Shown here piece after piece: positions 7,915 through 14,070 of a stretch of 19,836 nucleotides of DNA (its first letter is position 1; every line of letters begins with the position of its first letter). This stretch comes from JAVBKA01 sp031546715. Its GTDB lineage: Bacteria; Bacillota; Clostridia; Oscillospirales; UBA929. The notes beneath the pieces are model-generated. The model did not search any database and was not told the DNA's origin. It saw only the letters and a program-made list of their open reading frames with translations. The DNA is taken from positions 1-19,836 of the forward strand of contig JAVBKA010000173.1 in assembly GCA_031546715.1 (NCBI GenBank), given 5' to 3'. A program made the translations under genes and the position numbers.

Positions 7915-7945
7915 GGGCTCTTTAGTACTTAATCTATGTAAATAT

Positions 7946-8404
7946 TTACTCATCCGCTCTACCCCATAGCAACATGGGTAGATAACTAGGTTCGTCATCG
8001 TCAAAGGATAATACGTCAAAGGTACCCTTAACTCGTTTAGCAGTGAGACCTTCTCCAGCAACCTCCCATGAGGCGCTACGTTTTCTAGGTTTTTCATAGT
8101 AGGCAAACACTTGACCATTGCTATCTTTTGCTATGTAGAGAAAGCCTTCGGATGCCAAATCGTTTATTTGCGAGATTTCCTTATCAGAAAAAAATTCAAA
8201 GATTTGGGCTTTTGTGTTGACTTCGTTAGCAAATGCGAATCCAAAGCAAGACCTAATAGCTTCCGCATATTCGTCTAGACTGCATTCCACTTCAAATTGT
8301 GAGGCGTTTTTTAGTATTACTGTTGCTTTGCTATGCACTAGGCCATCCCTTACAATTATAGCTATATGTTCTTCATTAATAAGTGTGCGTCCCAATAGAA
8401 TCAT
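7946..8404 (-). CDS. Hypothetical phage protein of the replication cluster
   Basis: 152 residues, no family recognised. The ATG at 8404 has AAAGGAA 8 nt upstream. It is soluble and acidic, with no signal peptide or membrane segment. The N-terminal 90 residues look like a compact alpha/beta domain (MILLGRTLINEEHIAIIVRDG, then a cysteine-containing CSLDEYAEAIRSCFGF helix). A basic patch KPRKRSASWEVAGEG (about 104-118) is followed by an acidic tail (SFDDDEP). It lies between parB and the HUH gene with one candidate ParB site just upstream, so it may be controlled with the partition genes. No function is proposed. Confidence 0.65.
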   Translation of the reverse strand: MILLGRTLINEEHIAIIVRDGLVHSKATVILKNASQFEVECSLDEYAEAIRSCFGFAFANEVNTKAQIFEFFSDKEISQINDLASEGFLYIAKDSNGQVFAYYEKPRKRSASWEVAGEGLTAKRVKGTFDVLSFDDDEPSYLPMLLWGRADE

Positions 8405-8421
8405 TTTTTAAATTCCTTTCT

Positions 8422-8438
8422 GTGTCCAAGTTGGACGC
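8422..8438. promoter_or_regulatory. 17-bp palindrome, candidate parS/ParB site 2
   Basis: GTGTCCAA-G-TTGGACGC, one base off the perfect palindrome found at the other three places. It lies in the 50-bp gap just downstream of parB and upstream of the 8404 gene's ribosome site. This parB-linked position is typical for a partition site, but the assignment is inference. Confidence 0.6.
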
Positions 8439-8454
8439 CTTAGTCTTCATTTTG

Positions 8455-9804
8455 TTAGGACTTAAATACAAATCCTACTGGCATTGTCGGCGCTTTAGCC
8501 CAGTAGGTCACGTCAGGAGTTAATTCAATCATGGCCGCAGGATGTAGCCATTGACCGTTATTAAAATAAAGAAGTTTTCCTCCTCCGCCGTTACGGTCGG
8601 TAAGTACAAAATAGTACCCTGCGTCTTTCGGGATTCCAGTGTTCCAGATAGAAAAGGCGTTTTCTGCCGAAACATTACGGCCAAGCAGACGGTCGGCAGA
8701 CACATTTAATGTTTCGCACAGAAACAGAAGATCTGGTAACGAGGGATTAGTTAGTCCGTTTTCAAAGCTGACGATAGCATCTGCATAAGTAGATTTTAAA
8801 CCACTTTTCAAATCCTCCCGACTAAAACCTGCCTCTTCTCGTGTAGCCTTAAGGATTCTACCACGAGTATACATATCCGTTTTTTGATGCTCAATGAATG
8901 ACTTTTTAATGTTTTCGCAAATAGTTTTACATTCGTAACGATACTTGCATGAATTACAGCAGACACTATTATTTTTTTTACAAGTGTTTCTAGCATTTTC
9001 GTTGGTACAGTTTAAATATCCACCTTTTTTGGTCGGGTATGAATAGCACTTGGATGGTTCTTTTGGCTTCTCAGCAAAAGAAGGGAGACCAGCAGCCTTA
9101 TTTGCTTTAAAAGTAGATAACGCAGATCCATCTAAACGCCATGTACTTTTGGCGTAATGGTCAAAAAGTTCCTGTTGCCATGTCGATTCTAGGTGAGCGA
9201 GCTTATAGCTCATATCGTCCGTGAGATGGTAAGGACTTTTCTTAGATTGAAAATCAGTGATAAGATGCTCATTTATGAATTTTGCTCGTGCAAGCTGACT
9301 TTCAGAGGTTTTCAAGATTTTTGCTACATTGGCTCTCATTTTACCCGGGAGAGTTACGCCTCGTTCTTGCTGTAATTTTACTAAAATAATTTCAATTCGT
9401 GTAGCGGCAGTACTCTTTTCAGACCATCCCAGTTCACGGGCAGATGTATTTGTTTGAATGAGCATAAGTTCTTCAAGCTCGTCATTTGCAGGATTAACGA
9501 CCATGCAGGGGACGGACTGCCATTTACCGCCATGCTCTGCGGCAAGAACAGAAAGAGCTTTAAAGCGGCGATGTCCTGCAATAAGACGGTACCGACCTGT
9601 GTCCAACGGACGTACAACTAGCGGTTGGAGTAACCCATTTATGGCGATGGACTCAGCTAAATCAGTTATGTCCTCTTCAACTTGAAAGAAGTTTTTTTCG
9701 TTTTGGTCGATTTTACAAAGCTCGATATTTTGAATATTATTAACGGTGTCCAACTTGGACACATCGCCTAGAATTGCAGAGAGGTCAAATCCCTTATTGT
9801 CCAT
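8455..9804 (-). CDS. parB: ParB-family partition protein with Cys cluster, XRE HTH and DUF551-like tail
   Basis: 449 residues, clearly longer than ordinary ParB (about 280-300). Order: ParB/Srx N-terminal domain about 25-105 with RLIAGHRRF at 73-81 (the CTP-binding GxRR motif); central HTH about 157-183 (MRANVAKILKTSESQLARAKFI), which normally reads parS; a cysteine cluster with eight Cys between 253 and 296, probably zinc binding; an XRE-type HTH about 313-375 (ILKATREEAGFSREDLKSG...SFENGLTNPSLPDLL); and a C-terminal SIWNTGIPKDAGYYFV...VTYWAKAP resembling DUF551. It starts at ATG 9804 right after the parA stop (TAAATG), so the two are coupled. A candidate parS lies in its own codons 15-20 and another just past its end. 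The N-terminal call is firm; the roles of the extra domains are inferred. Confidence 0.88.
   Translation of the reverse strand: MDNKGFDLSAILGDVSKLDTVNNIQNIELCKIDQNEKNFFQVEEDITDLAESIAINGLLQPLVVRPLDTGRYRLIAGHRRFKALSVLAAEHGGKWQSVPCMVVNPANDELEELMLIQTNTSARELGWSEKSTAATRIEIILVKLQQERGVTLPGKMRANVAKILKTSESQLARAKFINEHLITDFQSKKSPYHLTDDMSYKLAHLESTWQQELFDHYAKSTWRLDGSALSTFKANKAAGLPSFAEKPKEPSKCYSYPTKKGGYLNCTNENARNTCKKNNSVCCNSCKYRYECKTICENIKKSFIEHQKTDMYTRGRILKATREEAGFSREDLKSGLKSTYADAIVSFENGLTNPSLPDLLFLCETLNVSADRLLGRNVSAENAFSIWNTGIPKDAGYYFVLTDRNGGGGKLLYFNNGQWLHPAAMIELTPDVTYWAKAPTMPVGFVFKS
9746..9762. promoter_or_regulatory. 17-bp palindrome, candidate parS/ParB site 3
   Basis: Perfect GTGTCCAA-C-TTGGACAC inside the 5' end of parB, covering codons for Val-Ser-Lys-Leu-Asp. 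Centromere sites inside the partition genes are common in ParABS systems. It is in a poorly conserved N-terminal segment of ParB, where coding constraint is low. Confidence 0.6.
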
Positions 9805-10575
9805 TTACAGCACCGCCCTCAAATATTCTCTGACAAATTTTCGATAGTCCACACCAGCACTGCATCGAGGACTAAAAACGCTGAGAGGCTCTTGCCTAAA
9901 AGTCATTTTATCAACCTTACTTGTCCGCCGTATTACTGTTTGATAAACGGGTAAAGCACTTGCTCGCAGTTGTCTCTCAGCTTCTGCAATGGTTTCATCT
10001 TTGTACCACATTGTAGGCAGACAGCCAGACACTCTAAGCCTTGGATTTATTCGACGCATGTTAGCAACCTGCCTCATAAGATTTGCCATTCCTCGCAGGC
10101 TGAATGCGTCAAGTTTAATTGGGATAATAACGTCATCCGCCGCCAACAGCGAAGCTGCAGAGGCTGCGTTAAATGCTGGAGGGCAGTCAATCAGTATGTA
10201 GTCATACAGTGCGCCTTTGGACAAGGTAACTGCTACCTCCTGTAGTGCAGTGAAAAAAACTGTTTTATTCTCGATTTTTGATAAATCCAAATCCATTAGT
10301 TCATCACTGGCGGCTATCATATCCAGTCGTTCATATTTAGTCTTTTGTATGCTACTTACTCCGAAACTTCCTCCGTCTTGCTTGTGCAACAAAACACTTG
10401 CAAGGTTTCCGTTTGCAGGATCTCCGCCAAAAAACTCTGTGGCATTGCATTGACTGTCAGCGTCTATAAGCAACACTCGCTTTTTGTGTTCGCTTGCTAA
10501 AATAGCGGCAGTGTTTACGACTGTAACTGTTTTACCAACGCCGCCCTTCAAATTAACAATTGCAATTGTCCTCAT
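9805..10575 (-). CDS. parA: ParA/Soj-type partition ATPase
   Basis: 256 residues with a deviant Walker A KGGVGKT at 10-16 (the signature lysine of ParA/MinD ATPases is Lys10), LLIDADSQCN at 35-44, and Walker B ILIDCPPAF at 127-135. There is no N-terminal HTH domain, so it resembles the short, Soj-like class rather than P1 ParA. ParA forms an ATP-dependent gradient on the nucleoid that moves ParB-bound DNA. ATG 10575 follows AGGAGCTACTCAC. It lies between the DnaB-family helicase and parB in one apparent operon. Partition genes are normally needed only by low-copy extrachromosomal DNA, which bears on the element's lifestyle. Confidence 0.93.
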   Translation of the reverse strand: MRTIAIVNLKGGVGKTVTVVNTAAILASEHKKRVLLIDADSQCNATEFFGGDPANGNLASVLLHKQDGGSFGVSSIQKTKYERLDMIAASDELMDLDLSKIENKTVFFTALQEVAVTLSKGALYDYILIDCPPAFNAASAASLLAADDVIIPIKLDAFSLRGMANLMRQVANMRRINPRLRVSGCLPTMWYKDETIAEAERQLRASALPVYQTVIRRTSKVDKMTFRQEPLSVFSPRCSAGVDYRKFVREYLRAVL

Positions 10576-10602
10576 GTGAGTAGCTCCTTAACTTTTAATT
10601 TG

Positions 10603-11928
10603 TTAGAACGGTAAGTCATCATCAGGTTGAGATACTTCAGTAAGCAGCATTTGCTTTGGCTCAGCGTACTTTCGAGCCGCCGCTGTTGCCGCATTAATCT
10701 GTGACGATATTGACGGCGTAACTGGTATAAGCGTCTGAGTAGCTCCGTCAAAGGTCAGCGTCATTCGAAGTCGCTCGCCTTCCTTGTTTTTTGCAACTTT
10801 CAAAACACGGCAAGACTTATTGTCGTTTATATCTTCTGGCCACAGCAGAATGGCAACGTCTGCATCCTGCTCAATCTGCCCAGATTCACGGAATGAAGAC
10901 ATGCTCGGCGGCTGTGGTTTCCCTGCGGATTTTTCGGGTCTTGAAAGCTGAGCAAGTGCTATTACCGTTACTCCTCTTGCCTGTGCCATTGTATGTAAAT
11001 CTTTAGAAATATTAGTTACTTCCTCATAACGGTTTTTGCCGTTTGCAACGATTAGTTGCAGGTAGTCAACAAAAATAATATCATAGCGTTTGTTGAGAGT
11101 TACAGCTTGAATATCTCTGACAGTCATGCCTGCTGCGCCAATGCTATCAAATTTCAAGGCAGACAGCTTGCTTGCACCATTGGTTATTGCCTCCATCTCG
11201 CCATCGTCTAACTCACGCTTTTTTATGTGATGCAAAGGAATTCTGGAAAGATGAGCCATTAACCTATCTGAAAGCTTTTGAGGATTAGTCTCAAGTGAAA
11301 AATATCCCACACGATATTTCTTCGCAAGCCTTTCTGCAAATTGTAAGGATAACAAAGTTTTACCAGCCGATGGATAGCCACCGATGACGATAAAATCACC
11401 CAGCTCAACATACAGTGCTTTGTCCAGCTCATCAATGCCCCACTTTAAGTATTCGGGAGCTTGAGCCTTCGCTTGCCGTTCAAGAAATGCCTTTGCGGCG
11501 TCCTGGGCGGAAATAATTTCTACTTTCTGTCGAGTAACTATAAGTCCGTTTAGCTTGTCCATAATGCCATTTGCAGATTCTATACTGTCGGCACGAGCGA
11601 GAGCTAGAGCATGCCCTTGCATTGCCATTAGCCGTGCATTTTGTCTCAATTCAGTGCAATGGTATGCAACATTCAGCTCGGTGTACTTCATCAGTTCGCC
11701 GATGGCAGGAGCATATCCCTCCCCTGCTTCGTTACAGACCGTAACTAAATCGATGGGTGAACCCGAAAAGTGGAGTTTACTAAACGCTTCAAACAGTGTT
11801 CGTGATGCTCCTTCGCTAAAATCTTCTGCTTTAAGACTTGCCATAACTTCACCAACACAGGAAGGATTGTGGAACATGCCTCCCAATATCGTGTACTCAT
11901 AATAGCTGAGGAACGCTTCGTTAATCAT
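10603..11928 (-). CDS. DnaB-family replicative helicase with SSB-like C-terminal tip
   Basis: 441 residues, slightly shorter than bacterial DnaB (about 450-470). An N-terminal DnaB-like domain (about 1-100) and linker lead to a RecA-like motor: Walker A GGYPSAGKT at 183-191, Walker B IIFVDYLQL at 284-292, ALAQLSR at 324-330, and the FRESGQIEQDADV motif at 346-358. As a hexamer it unwinds the phage replication fork. The ATG at 11928 is chosen over a longer frame because GAGGAG lies 8 nt upstream; it overlaps the initiator stop (TAATG), so the helicase is coupled to the initiator. The protein ends in QPDDDLPF, closely resembling the DDDIPF tail of bacterial SSB. Confidence 0.92.
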   Translation of the reverse strand: MINEAFLSYYEYTILGGMFHNPSCVGEVMASLKAEDFSEGASRTLFEAFSKLHFSGSPIDLVTVCNEAGEGYAPAIGELMKYTELNVAYHCTELRQNARLMAMQGHALALARADSIESANGIMDKLNGLIVTRQKVEIISAQDAAKAFLERQAKAQAPEYLKWGIDELDKALYVELGDFIVIGGYPSAGKTLLSLQFAERLAKKYRVGYFSLETNPQKLSDRLMAHLSRIPLHHIKKRELDDGEMEAITNGASKLSALKFDSIGAAGMTVRDIQAVTLNKRYDIIFVDYLQLIVANGKNRYEEVTNISKDLHTMAQARGVTVIALAQLSRPEKSAGKPQPPSMSSFRESGQIEQDADVAILLWPEDINDNKSCRVLKVAKNKEGERLRMTLTFDGATQTLIPVTPSISSQINAATAAARKYAEPKQMLLTEVSQPDDDLPF

Positions 11929-12755
11929 TATATTCGCTCCTCGTCGGCTGCCCACGAAGCTTCGTCAGCATCTGTGACGGGCAATTTATCAGAATCTTCC
12001 CAGCGTCGCTTGTTAAGCCAAGTAGATGCGTAGGGAATGCCGACGCCTCGCCTCCACTCCTCGGTTGACTTTTGCCGTTTAAGAGCTTGCCCGATGATAG
12101 CGATAAGCCCATCAGAAGGTTTAAGCTTGTCCCAAGCAGTAATGGCGTCCTGCTTGGCTTCACCACGAGGATAGTAATTCCAAAATCCTGCAAAACGCTC
12201 AGGCATCCAAACAGGCGCTTTTCTTGGTTCACCCCTACTCTTGCCCCCTTTGGGGGTATGGGGGTTAGTATTAATATTATTTATATTATTCTTATCCCGA
12301 TTTTTCGGGGGAGAGCTATCCGCTTTTTTTGGAATACCCCTATCCCGATTTTTCGGGTAAGATGCGTCCATTTCTCCTACTGAAAGCGTTGCAACTGCTT
12401 GTTGCCTTACTACACCTCTCCCCCGATTTTTAGGGAGAGTTTGTTGACCCTCATCTACCTCCGACCAATGTACCCAAATGCGGCGTTCTGTGACTTCGTT
12501 AGTCGCAAGGTCTCTGACCACCTCAACATGAAGGTAATTTCTTTTCGCAAGGCTGCTAATCAGCTCGCTTACAGTCTTTATTGTCAACTGATATAACGCT
12601 GCAAAATAGTCATTTTTAGCCCAACAGTACCCAGTGGCGTCGGCAAGGGAAGTAATCTCAGCGTATAGTAATTTAGCATTGGGGCGCAGCTCTGAATCGT
12701 ATCGAACCTTTGCTGGCAAAACCGCCCAAAAAGCAGGAATTCGTTCCTCATTCAT
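11928..12755 (-). CDS. HTH-domain phage replication initiator (DnaD/O-like role)
   Basis: 275 residues from ATG 12755, which has AAGGAGG at the right distance; an upstream extension would read through that site. The N-terminal 110 residues (IPAFWAVLPAKVRYDSELRPNAKLLYAEI...CWAKNDYFAALYQLTIKTVSELI) form the winged-HTH common in phage replication initiators of Firmicutes. A low-complexity linker (about 115-190) repeats PKNRGRG, PKNRDRG, PKNRDKN and an Asn-rich run. The C-terminal part (FAGFWNYYPRGEAKQDAITAWDKLKP...WRRGVGIPYASTWLNKRRWED) is the domain typically found in helicase-loading proteins. It is coupled to the DnaB gene. The linker DNA looks like the replication origin itself. The family call is good; the precise name varies between annotations. 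Confidence 0.85.
   Translation of the reverse strand: MNEERIPAFWAVLPAKVRYDSELRPNAKLLYAEITSLADATGYCWAKNDYFAALYQLTIKTVSELISSLAKRNYLHVEVVRDLATNEVTERRIWVHWSEVDEGQQTLPKNRGRGVVRQQAVATLSVGEMDASYPKNRDRGIPKKADSSPPKNRDKNNINNINTNPHTPKGGKSRGEPRKAPVWMPERFAGFWNYYPRGEAKQDAITAWDKLKPSDGLIAIIGQALKRQKSTEEWRRGVGIPYASTWLNKRRWEDSDKLPVTDADEASWAADEERI
12241..12435. other. Candidate replication origin inside the initiator gene (iterons plus A/T tract)
   Basis: Three copies of a 17-bp unit, TATCCCGATTTTTCGGG: 12293-12309 and 12341-12357 (identical, 48 bp apart) and 12419-12435 (three differences). Each contains a CCCGA/TCGGG or similar inverted repeat. On the left they adjoin a 22-bp run of only A and T (12269-12290) and a CCCCC-TTT-GGGGG palindrome (12244-12256). 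Iterons within the initiator's linker next to an A/T-rich unwinding region is the lambda O arrangement. The repeats also encode repeated PKNR peptides, so duplication of coding sequence is the alternative. Confidence 0.5.
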
Positions 12756-12879
12756 GGAGATTTCCTCCTTGCAAATGGGTGTTGGTTGTGTTATAATTAT
12801 TGAGTACTCGTAGCGCAAAACCGTACGACCCTTGCAGATGTGTCACCATCTGTGAGGGTTTTTCTTTGTTCTTGGACAT
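12748..12879 (-). CDS. 43-codon leader ORF overlapping the initiator start
   Basis: ATG 12879 with AAAGGAG 11 nt upstream opens a frame of 43 residues (MSKNKEKPSQMV...) whose TGA at 12748 lies 5 bp inside the initiator gene. Its last codons read through the initiator's ribosome site. That layout is the one used for translational coupling. No family recognised; no membrane segment. The + strand candidate RNA (12804-12868) lies wholly within it. It may be a real small protein or only a control peptide. Confidence 0.5.
   Translation of the reverse strand: MSKNKEKPSQMVTHLQGSYGFALRVLNNYNTTNTHLQGGNLHE
12769..12797 (+). promoter_or_regulatory. Plus-strand sigma-A promoter antisense to the initiator leader
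   Basis: TTGCAA (12769-12774), 17-bp spacer, TATAAT (12792-12797). The -10 is perfect and the -35 matches 4 of 6. No plus-strand gene lies downstream before the terminator at 12829, so it would make only a short RNA. Confidence 0.55.
12804..12868 (+). ncRNA. Candidate antisense RNA against the replication-initiator leader
   Basis: Predicted from the promoter at 12769-12797 and the intrinsic terminator ending about 12868: roughly 65 nt, wholly complementary to the 5' leader of the initiator mRNA and to the leader ORF. Cis-antisense RNAs placed like this set copy number in plasmids such as R1 and pIP501. Both ends are inferred from signals, not measured. Confidence 0.5.
12829..12868 (+). terminator. 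Intrinsic terminator of the candidate antisense RNA
   Basis: CCCT-TG-CAGATG, loop TGTCAC, CATCTG-TG-AGGG, then TTTTTCTTTG. The stem has one 2x2 internal mismatch. The T-run is only on the plus-strand side, so it does not serve the minus-strand operon. Confidence 0.65.
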
Positions 12880-12903
12880 TGTAAAATACACTCCTTTGTG
12901 AGA

Positions 12904-13149
12904 TTAAGATACATCTTTTGCTATTAATGCTGACGGTGGCTGTAAATCAACTGCATTTATGTATGCGTGCAAGCGGTCTGGATATATGTAATAACACCAT
13001 CTGTCTGATAAAACAGCATCGCCGAATGGGCATGGTCGAGCTTTCATTAAATATGCATCTCTCAGCCATTTTGTAAGTGTAGCCTGTGACATACCAGGGA
13101 GCAACTTTATCGCTTCGCTTACTGACATAGCTCTTTTTAGTGGGGGCAT
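12904..13149 (-). CDS. Small excisionase/AlpA-like HTH protein
   Basis: 81 residues from ATG 13149 with AAGGAGG 7-8 nt upstream. The sequence MSVSEAIKLLPGMSQATLTKWLRDAYL (about 8-34) looks like a MerR/excisionase-type winged HTH, followed by RWCYYIYPDRLHAYIN typical of the end of such domains. Proteins of this type act as excisionases or transcription activators. It is placed two genes ahead of the replication initiator, in the early operon and far from int, so an early regulator is as likely as an Xis. Not resolved from sequence. Confidence 0.65.
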   Translation of the reverse strand: MPPLKRAMSVSEAIKLLPGMSQATLTKWLRDAYLMKARPCPFGDAVLSDRWCYYIYPDRLHAYINAVDLQPPSALIAKDVS

Positions 13150-13296
13150 GTGAAATCCTCCTTATCACTACCGTAAAGGATTGTAATATGTCGATTAACA
13201 ATCCAACAATTGATAATATGCTGGTTACAGTTTCCTAGAGTGCAAGAATTACCACTGCGATAATTAGTAAAACAAATGCAGAAAAAGAAAAGCAAA

Positions 13297-13500
13297 TTAT
13301 AAGCTTTTGTAAAATGCCTGTTCTTTGGCTAACTTGATTTGTTCCAGTAACATGCGTTCTCTGTCTGTCCAAGGCGGTGGAATATTTATTAGTCTATGTG
13401 AAAAGCGGCCATGCATTATGGTTGTCATCCTTTCGTACCTGCACGCTTGAGTAAATATTTGTGTGGTTTTGTGTTTACTTTCGAGCATATCTAATTTCAT
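13297..13500 (-). CDS. Small hypothetical early-operon protein
   Basis: Up to 67 residues. The ATG at 13500 overlaps the end of the XRE gene by 26 bp and has no clear ribosome site; an ATG at 13428 (43 residues, MTTIMHGRFSHRL...) with AGGTACGAAAGG upstream is an equally good start. The shared C-terminal part, PPPWTDRERMLLEQIKLAKEQAFYK, is an amphipathic, charged helix. No family recognised. The 147 bp between its stop and the next gene hold nothing I can support. Confidence 0.5.
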   Translation of the reverse strand: MKLDMLESKHKTTQIFTQACRYERMTTIMHGRFSHRLINIPPPWTDRERMLLEQIKLAKEQAFYKSL

Positions 13501-13921
13501 AATATGCCTTGTTTGCTCTGGCAGCGATTTCCATTATTGCATTGAAAACAGGCTGCTCTAAACTATCTATTTTACCATCAGCAGCCATACGAAGTAGAGA
13601 ACGGTCAATGCTTGAGTCCATCAGCTCGAAGAAGCAGCAAAGGTACTCCGCTGTAGCTTCAGATAATGCTCTGCCCACTTCAAAATTTGGCAACAGTTCA
13701 TTTAACGAGCTTGTTTGTTCTCTCAGATAAATGCCGGGAAGCCAAGGCGCATCAAGACATATTTGCAAAGTGTCAAGCGCATCTAGAGAAGCTATTCTAA
13801 TTCCGTTTTCCCATGCCCGAACTGTGTCGGGTGAATACCCTGTGCGCTCCGCAAGGGCTTCTTGCGTCAAACCCTTACTTATCCTCGCCCTTTGAATTGC
13901 ATTTTGTTTGTTTTGGTACAT
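13475..13921 (-). CDS. XRE-family HTH transcriptional regulator
   Basis: 148 residues. ATG 13921 has GGAGG 7 nt upstream; the longer frame would include that ribosome site. An XRE/Cro HTH spans about 8-60 (IQRARISKGLTQEALAERTGYSPDTVRAWENGIRI). The rest (about 65-148) is a helical domain rich in Glu and Ala of unknown role, probably for dimerisation or ligand sensing. It is the first gene of the minus-strand early operon and faces the plus-strand cargo gene across a 150-bp divergent control region, so it probably regulates the early operon and itself. It has no peptidase domain. Confidence 0.82.
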   Translation of the reverse strand: MYQNKQNAIQRARISKGLTQEALAERTGYSPDTVRAWENGIRIASLDALDTLQICLDAPWLPGIYLREQTSSLNELLPNFEVGRALSEATAEYLCCFFELMDSSIDRSLLRMAADGKIDSLEQPVFNAIMEIAARANKAYYEIRYARK

Positions 13922-13941
13922 GGTAATACCTCCAGTGTTGG

Positions 13942-13959
13942 TGTATAGTAGCTGTATAG
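13942..13959. repeat. Two TGTATAG direct repeats one helical turn apart
   Basis: TGTATAG at 13942-13948 and 13953-13959, 11 bp apart, in the region just ahead of the XRE gene where its promoter should lie. The spacing places both on the same face of the DNA, as expected for a regulator site; no consensus promoter is clear on the minus strand here. Confidence 0.4.
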
Positions 13960-14009
13960 CAATTTTATATCTGCTCAAGTTCCGTTAAACGCTTGAATTA
14001 GTAAATTTG

Positions 14010-14038
14010 TTGACTTTTGGAAATCTTTGGCGTAAAAT
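14010..14038 (+). promoter_or_regulatory. Sigma-A promoter of the SHOCT cargo gene
   Basis: TTGACT (14010-14015), 17-bp spacer, TAAAAT (14033-14038). A ribosome site GGAGGG follows at 14057-14062. Being independent of the phage operons, it probably works in the lysogen. Confidence 0.75.
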
Positions 14039-14070
14039 GTTTGAAGAATTTATGCTGGAGGGATGCAAAA

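Noticed and set aside
9600..9620. A fifth copy of the GTGTCCAA palindrome inside parB
   Set aside because: Only the left arm (TGTGTCCAAC) is present; the right arm does not match at the correct spacing.
12244..12256. CCCCC-TTT-GGGGG as an intrinsic terminator
   Set aside because: It is within the initiator coding sequence and has no following T-run on either strand; treated as part of the origin candidate.
12293..12435. CRISPR-like array from the three 17-bp repeats
   Set aside because: Only three short, unevenly spaced repeats within a coding frame, no leader and no cas genes.
13235..13372. 45-codon minus-strand frame with a hydrophobic C-terminal helix
   Set aside because: It starts at a TTG inside another small gene and has no ribosome site. 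The helix-like composition could be chance in A/T-rich DNA.
14017..14070. Longer start for the SHOCT membrane protein
   Set aside because: The TTG at 14017 lies between the -35 and -10 boxes of the gene's promoter, so the codon would not be in the mRNA; TTG 14071 has a strong ribosome site.
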